Shown: positions 18,327-26,943 of the stretch, one piece after another
Layout: each line of letters begins with the position of its first letter
How positions within the stretch are numbered: position 1 is the first letter of the stretch
Assembly (NCBI RefSeq): GCF_000330725.2
Contig: NZ_AMZY02000011.1
Location: 124,001-188,000 of the forward strand
Direction: 5' to 3'
DNA: 64,000 nucleotides
Origin: Mariniradius saccharolyticus AK6
Lineage (GTDB): Bacteria; Bacteroidota; Bacteroidia; Cytophagales; Cyclobacteriaceae
Notes under the pieces: generated by a model
Seen by the model: the letters and a program-made list of their open reading frames with translations, nothing else
Told to the model about the DNA's origin: nothing
Database searches by the model: none
Position numbers and translations under genes: made by a program

Positions 18327-18587
18327 AAACTACCGCGGACCGAAACAAAATAAAGTGATGGAAAAAGCGTTTGTGGGTTGATTTATACCATCGGAAAAAA
18401 ACGGCTTTTCAAGGCATTTTTTGGGTCAGGCCTTTGCCGCGCCAAGTACGGCAAGGGATCGCCAAATCTTCTCTTTCAAACTTGCATCATGTAAAACAAG
18501 TTCCCTTTGGAAAAAACGGTCCCAAATAGGCCCAGTCATTTTTCATCTTCCAAAATCTCCCGATTTTTCAACCAAATCCACCAAGAG

Positions 18588-19343
18588 ATGCCTATTCGAC
18601 GTTTCCTTTCATTGAGCTTTTTTTCCCTTTTGGTCGGCCTCCCGCCTTTTGCGCAGGTTCAGTTTTTCAACAAATACTTCTATGAAATCAAGGATACTGC
18701 TACCTATGAACCCCATTTTTTTGCAACGGTAGCCGAGGACAGTACCCAACTTGTCAAAGAATTTTTCAAAATGGACAGCACGATCGCGATGCGACGCGTG
18801 GATATTTTGGGCGAAAAAAAGGAATCCTTATCAACCAAATGGACCTACTTTGATGTGGCCGGATGGGTGAGTAGGGAAACGGACAAGACCTACCTGCCTC
18901 GTGATAGCACTCGCCACACCTACTTCAATCCTAATGGAACGGTCAAGGAAACGAGACTGATCGTCAACAACTACATCATTTCCCAAAGGTATTTTGACGA
19001 ATCCGGCCAAGAAAGGTCCGTCAACATCACCGATGCCGAACCCCAAGGAGGCATTGACGCTTGGTACGAATTTCTCCGTCGCAACCTGCGCTATCCAGAA
19101 ACGCTCTTGGGAGACGATTTGGCGGGTACGGTGCGTATAGCGCTGGAACTGGACAGCACAGGGAATGTCTACTCATTTGAAGTGATGAATCCGGAAAACG
19201 TCCATTCCGAGTTCCAAAAAGAGGCGCTTCGGGTCGTCAAATCCTTCGTCGCCAAACCTTGGCAAGCCCGCAGGGAAAACGGTATTCCGACAGAAGCCAG
19301 CTTTATTTTACCAATCGTATTCAAAATTGCCGAGGACTATTGA
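18588..19343 (+). CDS. secreted protein with TonB C-terminal domain
   Basis: A 251-residue protein with a cleavable-type signal (FLSLSFFSLLVGLPPFAQ). The middle (TKWTYFDVAGWVSRETD, YFNPNGTVKETRLIVNN) resembles MORN-like repeats, and the last 85 residues match the TonB C-terminal fold: LRYPETLLGDDLAGTVRIALELDSTGNVYSFEVM ending FILPIVFKI. It has no inner-membrane anchor or proline-rich arm, so it is unlikely to be a classic energy transducer. I start at the ATG at 18588; an upstream in-frame ATG would put 27 residues before the signal. Confidence 0.75.
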   Translation: MPIRRFLSLSFFSLLVGLPPFAQVQFFNKYFYEIKDTATYEPHFFATVAEDSTQLVKEFFKMDSTIAMRRVDILGEKKESLSTKWTYFDVAGWVSRETDKTYLPRDSTRHTYFNPNGTVKETRLIVNNYIISQRYFDESGQERSVNITDAEPQGGIDAWYEFLRRNLRYPETLLGDDLAGTVRIALELDSTGNVYSFEVMNPENVHSEFQKEALRVVKSFVAKPWQARRENGIPTEASFILPIVFKIAEDY

Positions 19344-19440
19344 AAAGCGCTAGGTTCCGTCAATCCTAAATGCGGAAATTGCGGTCGATACTCTTGGATT
19401 TTTCCTAATTTCAAATGAAAATCCATTTAACCCCATTTTC

Positions 19441-20787
19441 ATGGCCGATCAATCCATCAATAGAAGAGAATTCCTTGGCAAGACGATTGGCTTGGCTGGA
19501 GTATCGGTTTTCGCACCATCTGTTTCCTCCGGGGCTAAACCTAAAAATCCCATTCGACCTGAATCCGCCCCTGTAGTCCTTAAGAACGTTCTTTTGGAAA
19601 CGGGCTTTATCAGGGATGAAATCGAGGTAGTGGGTACCAAAACACGCCTATTTACCCTAAAGCTGGAAAACGGCGTAATCACAGAAATACTGCCTCAAGC
19701 AGCTACATCAACCGGGACCGACGCAAAAGGATTGCTCATGCTACCTGCCATGAAGGACATGCATATCCACTTGGACAAGACCTACTACGGCGGTCCCTGG
19801 AAAGCCCGGGAAAGCAAATACAAAACCGTAAAGGAACTCATCGAGCATGAGAAAAAGGTCATCCCCGAGCTGCTTCCCTATTCGACCGAGCGTGCCGAGA
19901 AGCTCATCGAGCTGTTGCAATCCAAGGGTACCAATTTTGCGAGAAGCCATGTCAATATCGAACCAACCTCACAGCTCAATTCTCTGACAAACCTGTACAA
20001 AGCCCTCGACCACAAAAAGGGCAGCTTTGAAACCGAACTCGTGGCCTTCCCCCAGCATGGGGTGTTTTACTCTGGTTCGCAGGAACTCATGAAAGAAGCT
20101 GCGCAAATGGACATCGATTTTATCGGAGGCGTGGATCCGTATTCCCTCGATGGGAATATCGAGAAAACAATGGACTTCACGATCCAGTTGGCGCTAGACT
20201 ATGGAAAAGGCCTCGATATCCATCTGCACGAATCGGGCGAATCTGGGCTGCTTACCCTGCAATACCTCGTCAAAAAAGTCCTCGAAAATCCCCAACTGAA
20301 AGGCAAAAGCTATTTGAGCCACTGCTTCGTCTTAGGTGCCTTGGATGCCAAGACACTGCAGGCGACCTGTGAGGCACTCGCCGAAGCTGAAATCGGCATC
20401 ACGACAACCGTACCAATCGGATACAACGTGATGCCCATACCTACCTTGATGAACCATGGTATCAAAGTGATGGCGGGGACTGACTGCGTGACCGACCATT
20501 GGCAGCCATTTGGTACGGGCAGCATGCTGGACAAGGCCAAAACGATGGCCGAACTCTACCGCTACAACCACGAATTTGGCCTTTCCAGAGCCTTGGGGAT
20601 CGGTACCAAGGGCCTACTTCCATTGGATAAAGAAGGAAACCAAGTTTGGCCAAAAGTAGGAGACGAGGCGAGCTTCACCTTGGTCGATGCCAGCTGTTCC
20701 GCGGAGACTGTAGCCAGATTGAGACCTGTGGAGCAACTTTACCACAGGGGAATATTGGTGTTCGAGCGCACTGACTTGAAATGCTGA
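19441..20787 (+). CDS. Tat-signal amidohydrolase (cytosine-deaminase-like)
   Basis: A 448-residue protein with a twin-arginine signal (SINRREFLGKTIGLAG), so it should be exported folded with its metal. Ligand motifs of the amidohydrolase superfamily are in order: MHIHLDK, DIHLHESGESG, LSHCFVLG and GTDCVTDHW, closest to cytosine deaminase-like members. It probably hydrolyses a ring amide or deaminates a heterocycle in the periplasm; the substrate is unknown. It precedes the Vsr-like gene by about 40 bases. Two other Tat-signal proteins lie 2-3 kb downstream. Confidence 0.82.
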   Translation: MADQSINRREFLGKTIGLAGVSVFAPSVSSGAKPKNPIRPESAPVVLKNVLLETGFIRDEIEVVGTKTRLFTLKLENGVITEILPQAATSTGTDAKGLLMLPAMKDMHIHLDKTYYGGPWKARESKYKTVKELIEHEKKVIPELLPYSTERAEKLIELLQSKGTNFARSHVNIEPTSQLNSLTNLYKALDHKKGSFETELVAFPQHGVFYSGSQELMKEAAQMDIDFIGGVDPYSLDGNIEKTMDFTIQLALDYGKGLDIHLHESGESGLLTLQYLVKKVLENPQLKGKSYLSHCFVLGALDAKTLQATCEALAEAEIGITTTVPIGYNVMPIPTLMNHGIKVMAGTDCVTDHWQPFGTGSMLDKAKTMAELYRYNHEFGLSRALGIGTKGLLPLDKEGNQVWPKVGDEASFTLVDASCSAETVARLRPVEQLYHRGILVFERTDLKC

Positions 20788-20829
20788 CAGCATAGGAATC
20801 AACCAATTTAGCCAAAAAGGAATGCGGTG

Positions 20830-21303
20830 ATGGCAAAGAAAGTGATCCCCTATCCCGAACCCAAAATCCAAGTTCCCAAATTTGAGGAGGAAGCGGGATT
20901 CTACATCACGCCGCAGCGCTCGGCGGTCATGTCCCGGATCAAGGGAAAAAACACCCAACCCGAAAAACTCCTCCGCAGGGCCCTATGGCATGCAGGCGTC
21001 CGGTTTCGCAGCAATAAGAAGAATCTACCCGGCAAGCCCGACATCAGCTTTATCAAGTACCGCTTGGTCGTTTTTGTGGATGGATCATTTTGGCACGGCT
21101 ATGATTGGGAAAACAGAAAGGACAGCATCCACTCCAACCGTGACTTTTGGATTCCCAAAATCGAAAGAAATATGCAGCGGGATCGTGAGATCAATATATT
21201 CTACAAAAACCACGGTTGGAAAGTCCTGCGGTTTTGGGATTTTGAGGTCAAAAAGGAACTCGGCAGCTGTATCAGCAAAGTGATGGAGGCGATGGGAATT
21301 TGA
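20830..21303 (+). CDS. Vsr-like DNA mismatch endonuclease family protein
   Basis: A 157-residue protein with the Vsr fold signature: MSRIKGKNTQPEKLLRRALW, FRSNKKNLPGKPDISF with the catalytic Asp, VVFVDGSFWHGYDW, and FWIPKIERNMQRDREIN. In E. coli Vsr the GCFWHxHxC loop and a later Cys bind zinc; here GSFWHGYDW and FWDF replace those cysteines, so the structural zinc is probably absent. Vsr nicks T:G mismatches beside cytosine methylation sites, but no cytosine methyltransferase is in the window. The start is the ATG at 20830; a GTG sits one codon earlier. Confidence 0.8.
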   Translation: MAKKVIPYPEPKIQVPKFEEEAGFYITPQRSAVMSRIKGKNTQPEKLLRRALWHAGVRFRSNKKNLPGKPDISFIKYRLVVFVDGSFWHGYDWENRKDSIHSNRDFWIPKIERNMQRDREINIFYKNHGWKVLRFWDFEVKKELGSCISKVMEAMGI

Positions 21304-21332
21304 TTCCTTCAGTTTCCCATCAGATTCCATTT

Positions 21333-21361
21333 TTGAATCCGCGAGATTTCCTCTATTTTTC
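21333..21361 (+). promoter_or_regulatory. candidate promoter of the FGE-like/oxidoreductase/isomerase run
   Basis: TTG at 21333-21335, 18 bases, then TATTTTTC at 21354-21361 (one mismatch to TAnnTTTG). The ATG of the first gene is at 21380. Confidence 0.4.
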
Positions 21362-21379
21362 AATCTATTCGCATCGCGT

Positions 21380-22375
21380 ATGTTTCAAGACCGATTTTAT
21401 ACCTCCTTGTATCTCCTTGTCCTTTCGGGGCTGTTTGGAATTTTGTTGGTCGCCAACAAATCCAAAACCCAAGTTTCCTTTGAGGCTTATACCCAAAATA
21501 TCCCCGACTCTAAAGCTTCTTTCGGTCTAGTGCCAATACCTGGCGGCACTTTCCAAATGGGCACCAACAAAGGCAATCCCGACGAAATGCCTGCCCATGC
21601 AGTAGAAGTTTCCCCTTTTTGGATGGGAACCCACGAGATCACCTGGGATATCTTCGAATTGTTTTTGGACAAAAACTACGAGTTGGCGATCGCCGAAAAG
21701 CCACTCCCGACCCAAGTCGACGGATTGACCAGACCGAGCATTCCCTACTTGGACATGACCGCCGGCATGGGCAAGGAAGGCAAGCCCGCCATCGGAATGA
21801 CCCATTACGGCGCCCTGCAATTTTGCAAATGGCTCTATGTCAAGACTGGAATCTTCTACCGCCTACCCACCGAAGCGGAATGGGAATATGCCTGCCGCGC
21901 GGGCAGCGAGACCGCCTACTTCTTTGGCAACAGTGAAAAAGCACTGGGCGACTATGCCTGGTATGGCGCCAACAGCGGCGGAAGTACCAAACCCATCGGA
22001 CAGAAAAAACCCAACCCTTGGGGCCTATACGATATCCTCGGAAATGTCATGGAATGGACTTCGGACCAATATGACCCCAACCTCTACAAGCAGCGCGCTT
22101 CGCAAACCCTGAAAGACCCCGTCGTCCCCATCGCCAAGCTTTATCCGGGTGCCATCCGGGGTGGACATTACAAAAGCCCAGCCGCAGAACTTCGTTCCAG
22201 CCAAAGGATTGCCTCCAAAGCCGAATGGAAACGCATTGATCCACAGATTCCAAAAAGTCAGTGGTGGTTTCCCGAAGCGCCGTTTTTGGGCATTCGGGTC
22301 GTGCGACCGCTCAATCCTCCATCGCCCGATGAAATCATGGCCTATTACAACCAAACTCCTATCGCAGATTATTGA
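21380..22375 (+). CDS. formylglycine-generating-enzyme (SUMF1) family protein lacking the catalytic cysteines
   Basis: A 331-residue protein with an N-terminal membrane or signal segment (residues 8-26) and a full FGE-sulfatase domain: VPIPGGTFQMGT, MPAHAVEVSPFWMGTHEIT, RLPTEAEWEYACRAG, NPWGLYDILGNVMEWTSD and RGGHYKSPAAELRSSQR. Genuine FGE has two catalytic Cys in the segment after RGG; here that segment has none, and the only cysteines are in QFCKW and YACRAG. Sulfatase activation is therefore unlikely and a binding or other oxidative role is more probable. No sulfatase gene is in the window. Twenty bases separate it from the oxidoreductase gene. Confidence 0.85.
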   Translation: MFQDRFYTSLYLLVLSGLFGILLVANKSKTQVSFEAYTQNIPDSKASFGLVPIPGGTFQMGTNKGNPDEMPAHAVEVSPFWMGTHEITWDIFELFLDKNYELAIAEKPLPTQVDGLTRPSIPYLDMTAGMGKEGKPAIGMTHYGALQFCKWLYVKTGIFYRLPTEAEWEYACRAGSETAYFFGNSEKALGDYAWYGANSGGSTKPIGQKKPNPWGLYDILGNVMEWTSDQYDPNLYKQRASQTLKDPVVPIAKLYPGAIRGGHYKSPAAELRSSQRIASKAEWKRIDPQIPKSQWWFPEAPFLGIRVVRPLNPPSPDEIMAYYNQTPIADY

Positions 22376-22395
22376 CAACCTAAAACGATATACCC

Positions 22396-23709
22396 ATGAA
22401 AAACCTTTCAAACCGCCGAGACTTTCTCAAAACATCCGCCCTAGTGGCAGGCGGCCTTGCTTTGCAGCCTTTCAGTATGCCCCAAGCCTACGCGGCAGGT
22501 GCTGATGTCATCAAGATCGCCGTCATCGGCTGTGGCGGACGCGGCACGGGCGCTGTATTCCAAGCCTTTGACACCGGCCACAACATCCAACTGGTCGCCA
22601 TGGCGGACGCCTTCCGCGACCGGATCGACAAGAGCTACAAACCCATTTTTGACAAATATGGGGCAGAAAAAGTCAACGTCCCCGAAGACAGGAAATTCGT
22701 AGGCTTCGAAGGCTATAAGGAAGCCATCAAGCTCGCTGATGTGGTTATCCTCGCAGCGCCTCCCGGATTTAGGCCGGATCATTTTGAAGAGGCGGTAAAG
22801 CAGGGCAAACAGATTTTCATGGAAAAACCCGTAGCCACCGACTCTGCCGGCATCCGCAAGGTATTGGCCGCGGCAGAAGAGGCCAAGCGCAAAAAATTGA
22901 ACGTTGTTGTCGGTCTCCAAAGGCACTACCAGTCCAATTACCGCGAAACCATCAAACAGATCCACGACGGCAAAATCGGTGACATCATCGGCGGACAGGT
23001 GTACTGGAACGATGGTGGCGTTTGGGTCAACGCCCGTCAACCCGGACAAACCGAGATGGAATACCAAATGCGCAATTGGTACTATTTCAACTGGCTGTGT
23101 GGAGACCATATCGTGGAGCAGCACGTCCACAACCTCGACGTGGCCAACTGGGTGAAGCAAAGCTATCCGGTCAAGGCATATGGTACCGGCGGACGTCAGG
23201 TCCGTACCGGCAAAGACCACGGCGAAATTTTTGACCACCATTCCGTGACCTTTACCTATGCAGACGACACGGTGATCTTCAGCGAATGCCGTCACTTCCC
23301 CGGCGCCGCCAACCGTGTGGATGAATCTTTCCAAGGCACCACAGGCAAAGCTTACCTCAGCGCCGGCAACCATGGCGAGTTGACAAGCTGGAAGGGCAAA
23401 AGCCTCTACTCCCACAACAGGGACAACAACCCCAATCCCTACCAAGTCGAGCACGATGAGCTTTTTGCCGCGATCGTCAAGGGCGAATATAAATTTGCCG
23501 ATGCGGAAAATGCCGCCAAAAGCACCATGACAGCCATCCTCGGCCGCTATGCCACCTATACCGGAAAAGTCGTCACCTGGGACGAAGCCCTCAATGCCGA
23601 CATCAACCTGATGCCGACCACACTTGCTTGGGATGCGATGCCAAAAGTCCTGCCCAATGCCGACGGTTTCTATCCATTCGCTATTCCCGGTAAAACCCAA
23701 CTCGTATGA
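22396..23709 (+). CDS. Tat-signal Gfo/Idh/MocA family oxidoreductase
   Basis: A 437-residue protein with a twin-arginine signal (NLSNRRDFLKTSALVAGG). The Rossmann motif is IAVIGCGGRGTGAVFQAF, the family EKP motif appears in FMEKPVATD near residue 148, and the C-terminal domain contains GDHIVEQHVHNLDVANWV. These secreted members bind NAD(P) and act on sugars or sugar derivatives. The ATGA overlap (23706-23709) with the isomerase gene indicates coupled translation, so the two probably act on one pathway. GC-rich relative to its surroundings. Confidence 0.9.
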   Translation: MKNLSNRRDFLKTSALVAGGLALQPFSMPQAYAAGADVIKIAVIGCGGRGTGAVFQAFDTGHNIQLVAMADAFRDRIDKSYKPIFDKYGAEKVNVPEDRKFVGFEGYKEAIKLADVVILAAPPGFRPDHFEEAVKQGKQIFMEKPVATDSAGIRKVLAAAEEAKRKKLNVVVGLQRHYQSNYRETIKQIHDGKIGDIIGGQVYWNDGGVWVNARQPGQTEMEYQMRNWYYFNWLCGDHIVEQHVHNLDVANWVKQSYPVKAYGTGGRQVRTGKDHGEIFDHHSVTFTYADDTVIFSECRHFPGAANRVDESFQGTTGKAYLSAGNHGELTSWKGKSLYSHNRDNNPNPYQVEHDELFAAIVKGEYKFADAENAAKSTMTAILGRYATYTGKVVTWDEALNADINLMPTTLAWDAMPKVLPNADGFYPFAIPGKTQLV

Positions 23710-24617
23710 ACAGGAGAAATTTTGTCAAAAACGTAGGCCTGGCAAGCGCGGCCACCTTGGGCACCATCAGCCCCTTGGCCGCGGCCCACTTCAACAAGGC
23801 CGGTGAAACCTTCCACCTCGACTATGCCCCGCATTTCGGGATGTTCAAGGCCCATGCAGGCGACGGACTTGTCGCCCAACTGGAGTACATGCATGCGCAG
23901 GGTTTCCGTTCCTTGGAGGACAATGGCCTCCTTGGGCGATCCGTGGAAGACCAGAATCTGATCGGAAAAACACTCGAGCGCCTCGGTATGCGGATGGGTG
24001 TCTTTGTGATCGACGGCGGGGACAACTGGAAAATCTCCCTGACCACGGGCAAGAAGGAATTTGTTGATACTTTCGTCGCCACCTGCAAAAAGTCCGTCGA
24101 AGCCGCCAAGCGCGTCAATGCCAAATGGGCCACGGTCGTCCCGGGATTTTTCGAGCGTAGGCTGCCCATCGGTATCCAAACCTCCAACGTCATCGAAGCA
24201 CTGAAGCGCGGGGCAGAAATCCTCGAGCCTGCCGGACTGGTTATGGTCCTCGAGCCACTTTCCGATACGCCTGAGCTGTTTCTCAGGCATTCCGACCAAA
24301 CGCACGCCATCTGCAAGGCGGTGGCGAGCCCTTCCTGCAAAATCCTCTACGACATCTACCACATGCAGCGCAATGAAGGCAACATCATCAACATGATGGA
24401 GGCCTGCTGGGACGAAATCGCCTATATCCAAATCGGTGACAACCCCGGCCGCAAGGAACCCGGCACCGGCGAGATCAACTACCTCAATGTCTTCAAATGG
24501 CTGGATGAAAAAGGTTTCAAAGGCGTCTGCGGCATGGAACACGGCAATGCCAAACCCGGCAAAGAAGGAGAGCTTGCACTCATCGAGGCATATCGGAAGG
24601 CGGATGCGTTTAAGTGA
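23706..24617 (+). CDS. hydroxypyruvate-isomerase-like TIM-barrel protein with Tat-type signal
   Basis: A 303-residue xylose-isomerase-like TIM barrel. The N-terminus MNRRNFVKNVGLASAATLG is a twin-arginine-type signal. Metal-site candidates are in VMVLEPLSDTPE, KILYDIYHMQRNEGN, YIQIGDNPGRKEPGTGEINY and GVCGMEHGNA, which is the pattern of hydroxypyruvate isomerase relatives. The true substrate may be another keto-sugar. It overlaps the preceding oxidoreductase by four bases. It is the last conserved chromosomal gene before the accessory cassette block. Confidence 0.85.
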   Translation: MNRRNFVKNVGLASAATLGTISPLAAAHFNKAGETFHLDYAPHFGMFKAHAGDGLVAQLEYMHAQGFRSLEDNGLLGRSVEDQNLIGKTLERLGMRMGVFVIDGGDNWKISLTTGKKEFVDTFVATCKKSVEAAKRVNAKWATVVPGFFERRLPIGIQTSNVIEALKRGAEILEPAGLVMVLEPLSDTPELFLRHSDQTHAICKAVASPSCKILYDIYHMQRNEGNIINMMEACWDEIAYIQIGDNPGRKEPGTGEINYLNVFKWLDEKGFKGVCGMEHGNAKPGKEGELALIEAYRKADAFK

Positions 24618-24829
24618 GCAGGTATTAATTCGTTCCGATTGATAATTCTGGGAAACGCCTATCTTACCAAGTTGAACTATTTGGCAATTTCAAGAGTGTT
24701 TTGCCCTATTTCACAAGTACCTAATGACCATATGATTGATTAGCGACTGACAAATTTCTGGAACTGTATTGGATTGCAGGGTTGGGTGGATGATTGGCTG
24801 GAAATCGTTCATTTGATTCAAAAAACTTG

Positions 24830-24880
24830 CGCGAACGATTGGCTAAACTGCGTTTTAATGCAGTTTAGGTTTTGTTGTAG
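24830..24880 (-). repeat. short attC-like site closing cassette 4
   Basis: In the coding direction: CTACAAC (24880-24874), five bases, stem arm CTAAACTGC (24868-24860), eight-base loop, matching arm GCAGTTTAG (24851-24843), six bases, then GTTCGCG (24836-24830). The stem is a perfect 9 bp and the whole is 51 bp, close to the size of short classical attC sites. The TAA stop of the cassette 4 gene lies in the loop. Confidence 0.55.
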
Positions 24881-25457
24881 TTAGTTTTACTTCAGTTCTA
24901 AGCTTCCCTTTGTCCGCAAAACCTATCAATTCTATGGTACCGGATTCCATTTCAGTCATTATCCAGCTCAGAGGTTTTAATTTGACAATCTCAATTAATT
25001 CGGGCGTATTTGATGGTAATAGACAAAGAGTCATTCCTTGTCCTTTTTCATTCACGCGAATTAGATAAATTCCTAACTCTGTTTTCAAGTCAATTTCATC
25101 AAAGAAAGCATTGTTAAGTGCTTCAATTTCCGGTTGAGATCTAAATTTCAGTAGAAACCTGAACGGGTCATCCCAATCTTTCCGATCAGGAAAGTCTAAA
25201 GCTCCCGATTCAAGTAAATGCATTGATACTTCATTACCCAAGGCCAAAGATTCAAGCGAATAAGTGTCAAATTCAATGTAATTCAGCCAAATATTCTGTT
25301 CACGTGGTTTAGGTTCTTCGATACCCCTTAGTTTATCAAAAAGATGTTTCCCATATGCAACAGGAACATAGAAGAGCATAAGGAAACCTTTGATTACTTC
25401 CCATATTTTTAGCCATGGGCTGTATTTGTAAAAGCCTTCAGTTACTTCAAATTCCAT
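24855..25457 (-). CDS. cassette 4 protein of unknown function
   Basis: A 200-residue protein starting MEFEVTEGFYKYSPWLKIW. One hydrophobic stretch (VIKGFLMLFYVPVAYG, residues about 22-37) may be a membrane anchor; the rest looks soluble and mixed alpha/beta. I recognise no family. A longer frame runs upstream to 25553, but that part lies in the attC-like site, and the ATG at 25457 is preceded by a CAATTAGAC leader shared with cassette 2. The last codons (TTTKPKLH) are encoded by the attC left arm, so the C-terminus may have been set by cassette formation. Confidence 0.65.
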   Translation of the reverse strand: MEFEVTEGFYKYSPWLKIWEVIKGFLMLFYVPVAYGKHLFDKLRGIEEPKPREQNIWLNYIEFDTYSLESLALGNEVSMHLLESGALDFPDRKDWDDPFRFLLKFRSQPEIEALNNAFFDEIDLKTELGIYLIRVNEKGQGMTLCLLPSNTPELIEIVKLKPLSWIMTEMESGTIELIGFADKGKLRTEVKLTTTKPKLH

Positions 25458-25460
25458 TTT

Positions 25461-25606
25461 GTCTAATTGACTACAACGTTTTGGGTTTATGACGGCTGCG
25501 GGTTTCGAAGCCGCGTCCTGTCCCCGAAACCAAACGTTGAACGAAGATAACACTTATAGCTTACACGTCACCGCGCTATTGCAGAAGCATTTTGTTGCCA
25601 GCCGTA
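25461..25606 (-). repeat. degenerate attC-like site between cassettes 3 and 4
   Basis: In the coding direction, GGCTGGCAAC marks the left end (near 25606-25597) and AAAACGTTGTAG the right end (25482-25471). The left motif is the perfect 10-bp complement of the start of cassette 3. The inner arms pair poorly compared with the other two long sites, and an alternative ACGGCTG/CAGCCGT pairing exists. I regard it as a decayed or hybrid site. About 135 bases long. Confidence 0.45.
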
Positions 25607-25642
25607 GGCTACCGGGTTGTTCGCCTAGCTAGTGCTCTAAAA

Positions 25643-26794
25643 CTAGAAAAGAAATAATGTCTTAACAATTTTGGTTCTCATCCGCAGGTATTCTTTCTTG
25701 ATCATTGGTGAGGTTTGTCGTATACCTGTGTTGCAAAATATGCCAACTGTCATTTTTTGATTTGGGAAATAAAAAAGATCTGTTGTCGTTCCGATACCTC
25801 TACCTGAATGTCCAATCAGAAATTTGTATGGAAAGCTTTTGTCGGCCATTAAACCAAGTCCATAATCGGGTTTTTGTTCATCATTCCATTTTGTCATTTG
25901 TTCAAGAGTTTCTTTTTTTAAAATACCCCCACTCATGATTGTTTCTAAAAAGTGTGCTGCTTCTTTAATAGGCGCATAGATTCCATCATCTCCAATAAAC
26001 CAATTTGTTGTCTCAATCGTCTCCATTGTTAAGTCTTCAACATTGCCGTCTTTATCTAGGTCCCCGTAGTGATTAACTAGTTTATTGGGTGGCGTTTCTC
26101 TATAGTATGTGTTTTTAAAGCCGTTGATTTGCAATATTTCTTTTCTCAAATAGTTGGTATGCCCTTGTAGAGTTACATGATCCATAATCATCGCAAGTAG
26201 CATAAAATTGGTACTGCTATAACGATATTTCGTACCAGGAAAATCTGTTGCTGGATGATTAAAAACATATCTCCTTAATACATTCTCATGAGTTAATGTA
26301 TCCAGCTTTAGGTTTCCTGACAAATACAATTGGTTCAATTTTGGATCATTCTCATAATTGAATAATCCTGATTGATTTGACAATAGGTGTCGTACGGTGA
26401 TAATCTCTCCGTTGGGAAGGTTAGAAATAATCCATTCAGGCAAGTATTCGCCTATTTTGCCATCTAACTGTAGTATTCCTTGTTCGACTAGTTTCAGAGT
26501 CGCAACAGCATTATACATTTTCCCTATGCTACCAGTTGCAAATATGCTCCCAGCTTCGATTGGCTTTCTGCTTTCTTTGTCTTGAAAGCCTGAAACTCCA
26601 ATCCATTCATTTCCTTCAGAACTTTTTATATAGACTGCTACCCCAACTAGATGCCCTGCTGTCGCTTTATTGATGCTTTTTTGAATCTTCCTAAGTTTTC
26701 TCGACTGTCCATAAGAATCACTTATCGAGATTACAAAGAGCAAAACTGCAAGTAGGATTGTCGTTCCTTTACTTATAAACTCTTGATGTTTCAT
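25643..26794 (-). CDS. serine hydrolase of the class C beta-lactamase/penicillin-binding-protein family (cassette 3)
   Basis: A 383-residue protein with a signal peptide (TTILLAVLLFVISISDSYG). The active-site SxxK is in ATGSIGKMYN near residue 90, the second motif is YSSTN near 195, and the third is GHSG near 335 in place of KTG. These are the marks of the esterase/peptidase-like Beta-lactamase (PF00144) group rather than a proven antibiotic-degrading enzyme. It likely hydrolyses an ester or peptide in the periplasm. The gene is large for a cassette but is bounded by the same kind of sites as its neighbours. Confidence 0.82.
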   Translation of the reverse strand: MKHQEFISKGTTILLAVLLFVISISDSYGQSRKLRKIQKSINKATAGHLVGVAVYIKSSEGNEWIGVSGFQDKESRKPIEAGSIFATGSIGKMYNAVATLKLVEQGILQLDGKIGEYLPEWIISNLPNGEIITVRHLLSNQSGLFNYENDPKLNQLYLSGNLKLDTLTHENVLRRYVFNHPATDFPGTKYRYSSTNFMLLAMIMDHVTLQGHTNYLRKEILQINGFKNTYYRETPPNKLVNHYGDLDKDGNVEDLTMETIETTNWFIGDDGIYAPIKEAAHFLETIMSGGILKKETLEQMTKWNDEQKPDYGLGLMADKSFPYKFLIGHSGRGIGTTTDLFYFPNQKMTVGIFCNTGIRQTSPMIKKEYLRMRTKIVKTLFLF

Positions 26795-26814
26795 TGGACT
26801 TTCTACCTATGGCT

Positions 26815-26943
26815 GGCAACGGGATTCAGCTTGGAGACGGCGGGCATTCGAAGCCGATCTCTTCCAGCCTACTCCTAACTTCTTAAAGATACTAAACTTT
26901 CTGTTTACTCGGAACCGCCCGCTGTATCCAAGGTGATGTTATG
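26815..26943 (-). repeat. attC-like site between cassettes 2 and 3
   Basis: Arms at 26827-26845 and 26917-26935 are inverted copies matching at 16 of 19 positions (core CTTGGA...GCGGGC). The outer ends are GGCAAC (26815-26820) and GTTATG (26938-26943). From the AAC to the stem there are six bases on the low-coordinate side and two on the other. Total length 129 bp with a long AT-rich loop. The high-coordinate arm overlaps the last 13 codons of the cassette 2 gene. Confidence 0.65.

Noticed and set aside
21380..22375. Calling the FGE-fold protein a sulfatase-activating enzyme
   Set aside because: The catalytic cysteine region contains no cysteine and no sulfatase gene is nearby.
25458..25642. 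Reading the ACGGCTG/CAGCCGT pairing between cassettes 3 and 4 as the main attC stem with the 4-base asymmetry
   Set aside because: It would ignore the 10-bp GGCTGGCAAC motif that complements the start of cassette 3. The motif-based boundary is better supported, so this site is called degenerate.
25643..26794. Calling the cassette 3 enzyme an antibiotic-resistance beta-lactamase
   Set aside because: The third motif is HSG rather than KTG and the overall pattern is that of the broad PF00144 esterase/peptidase group.
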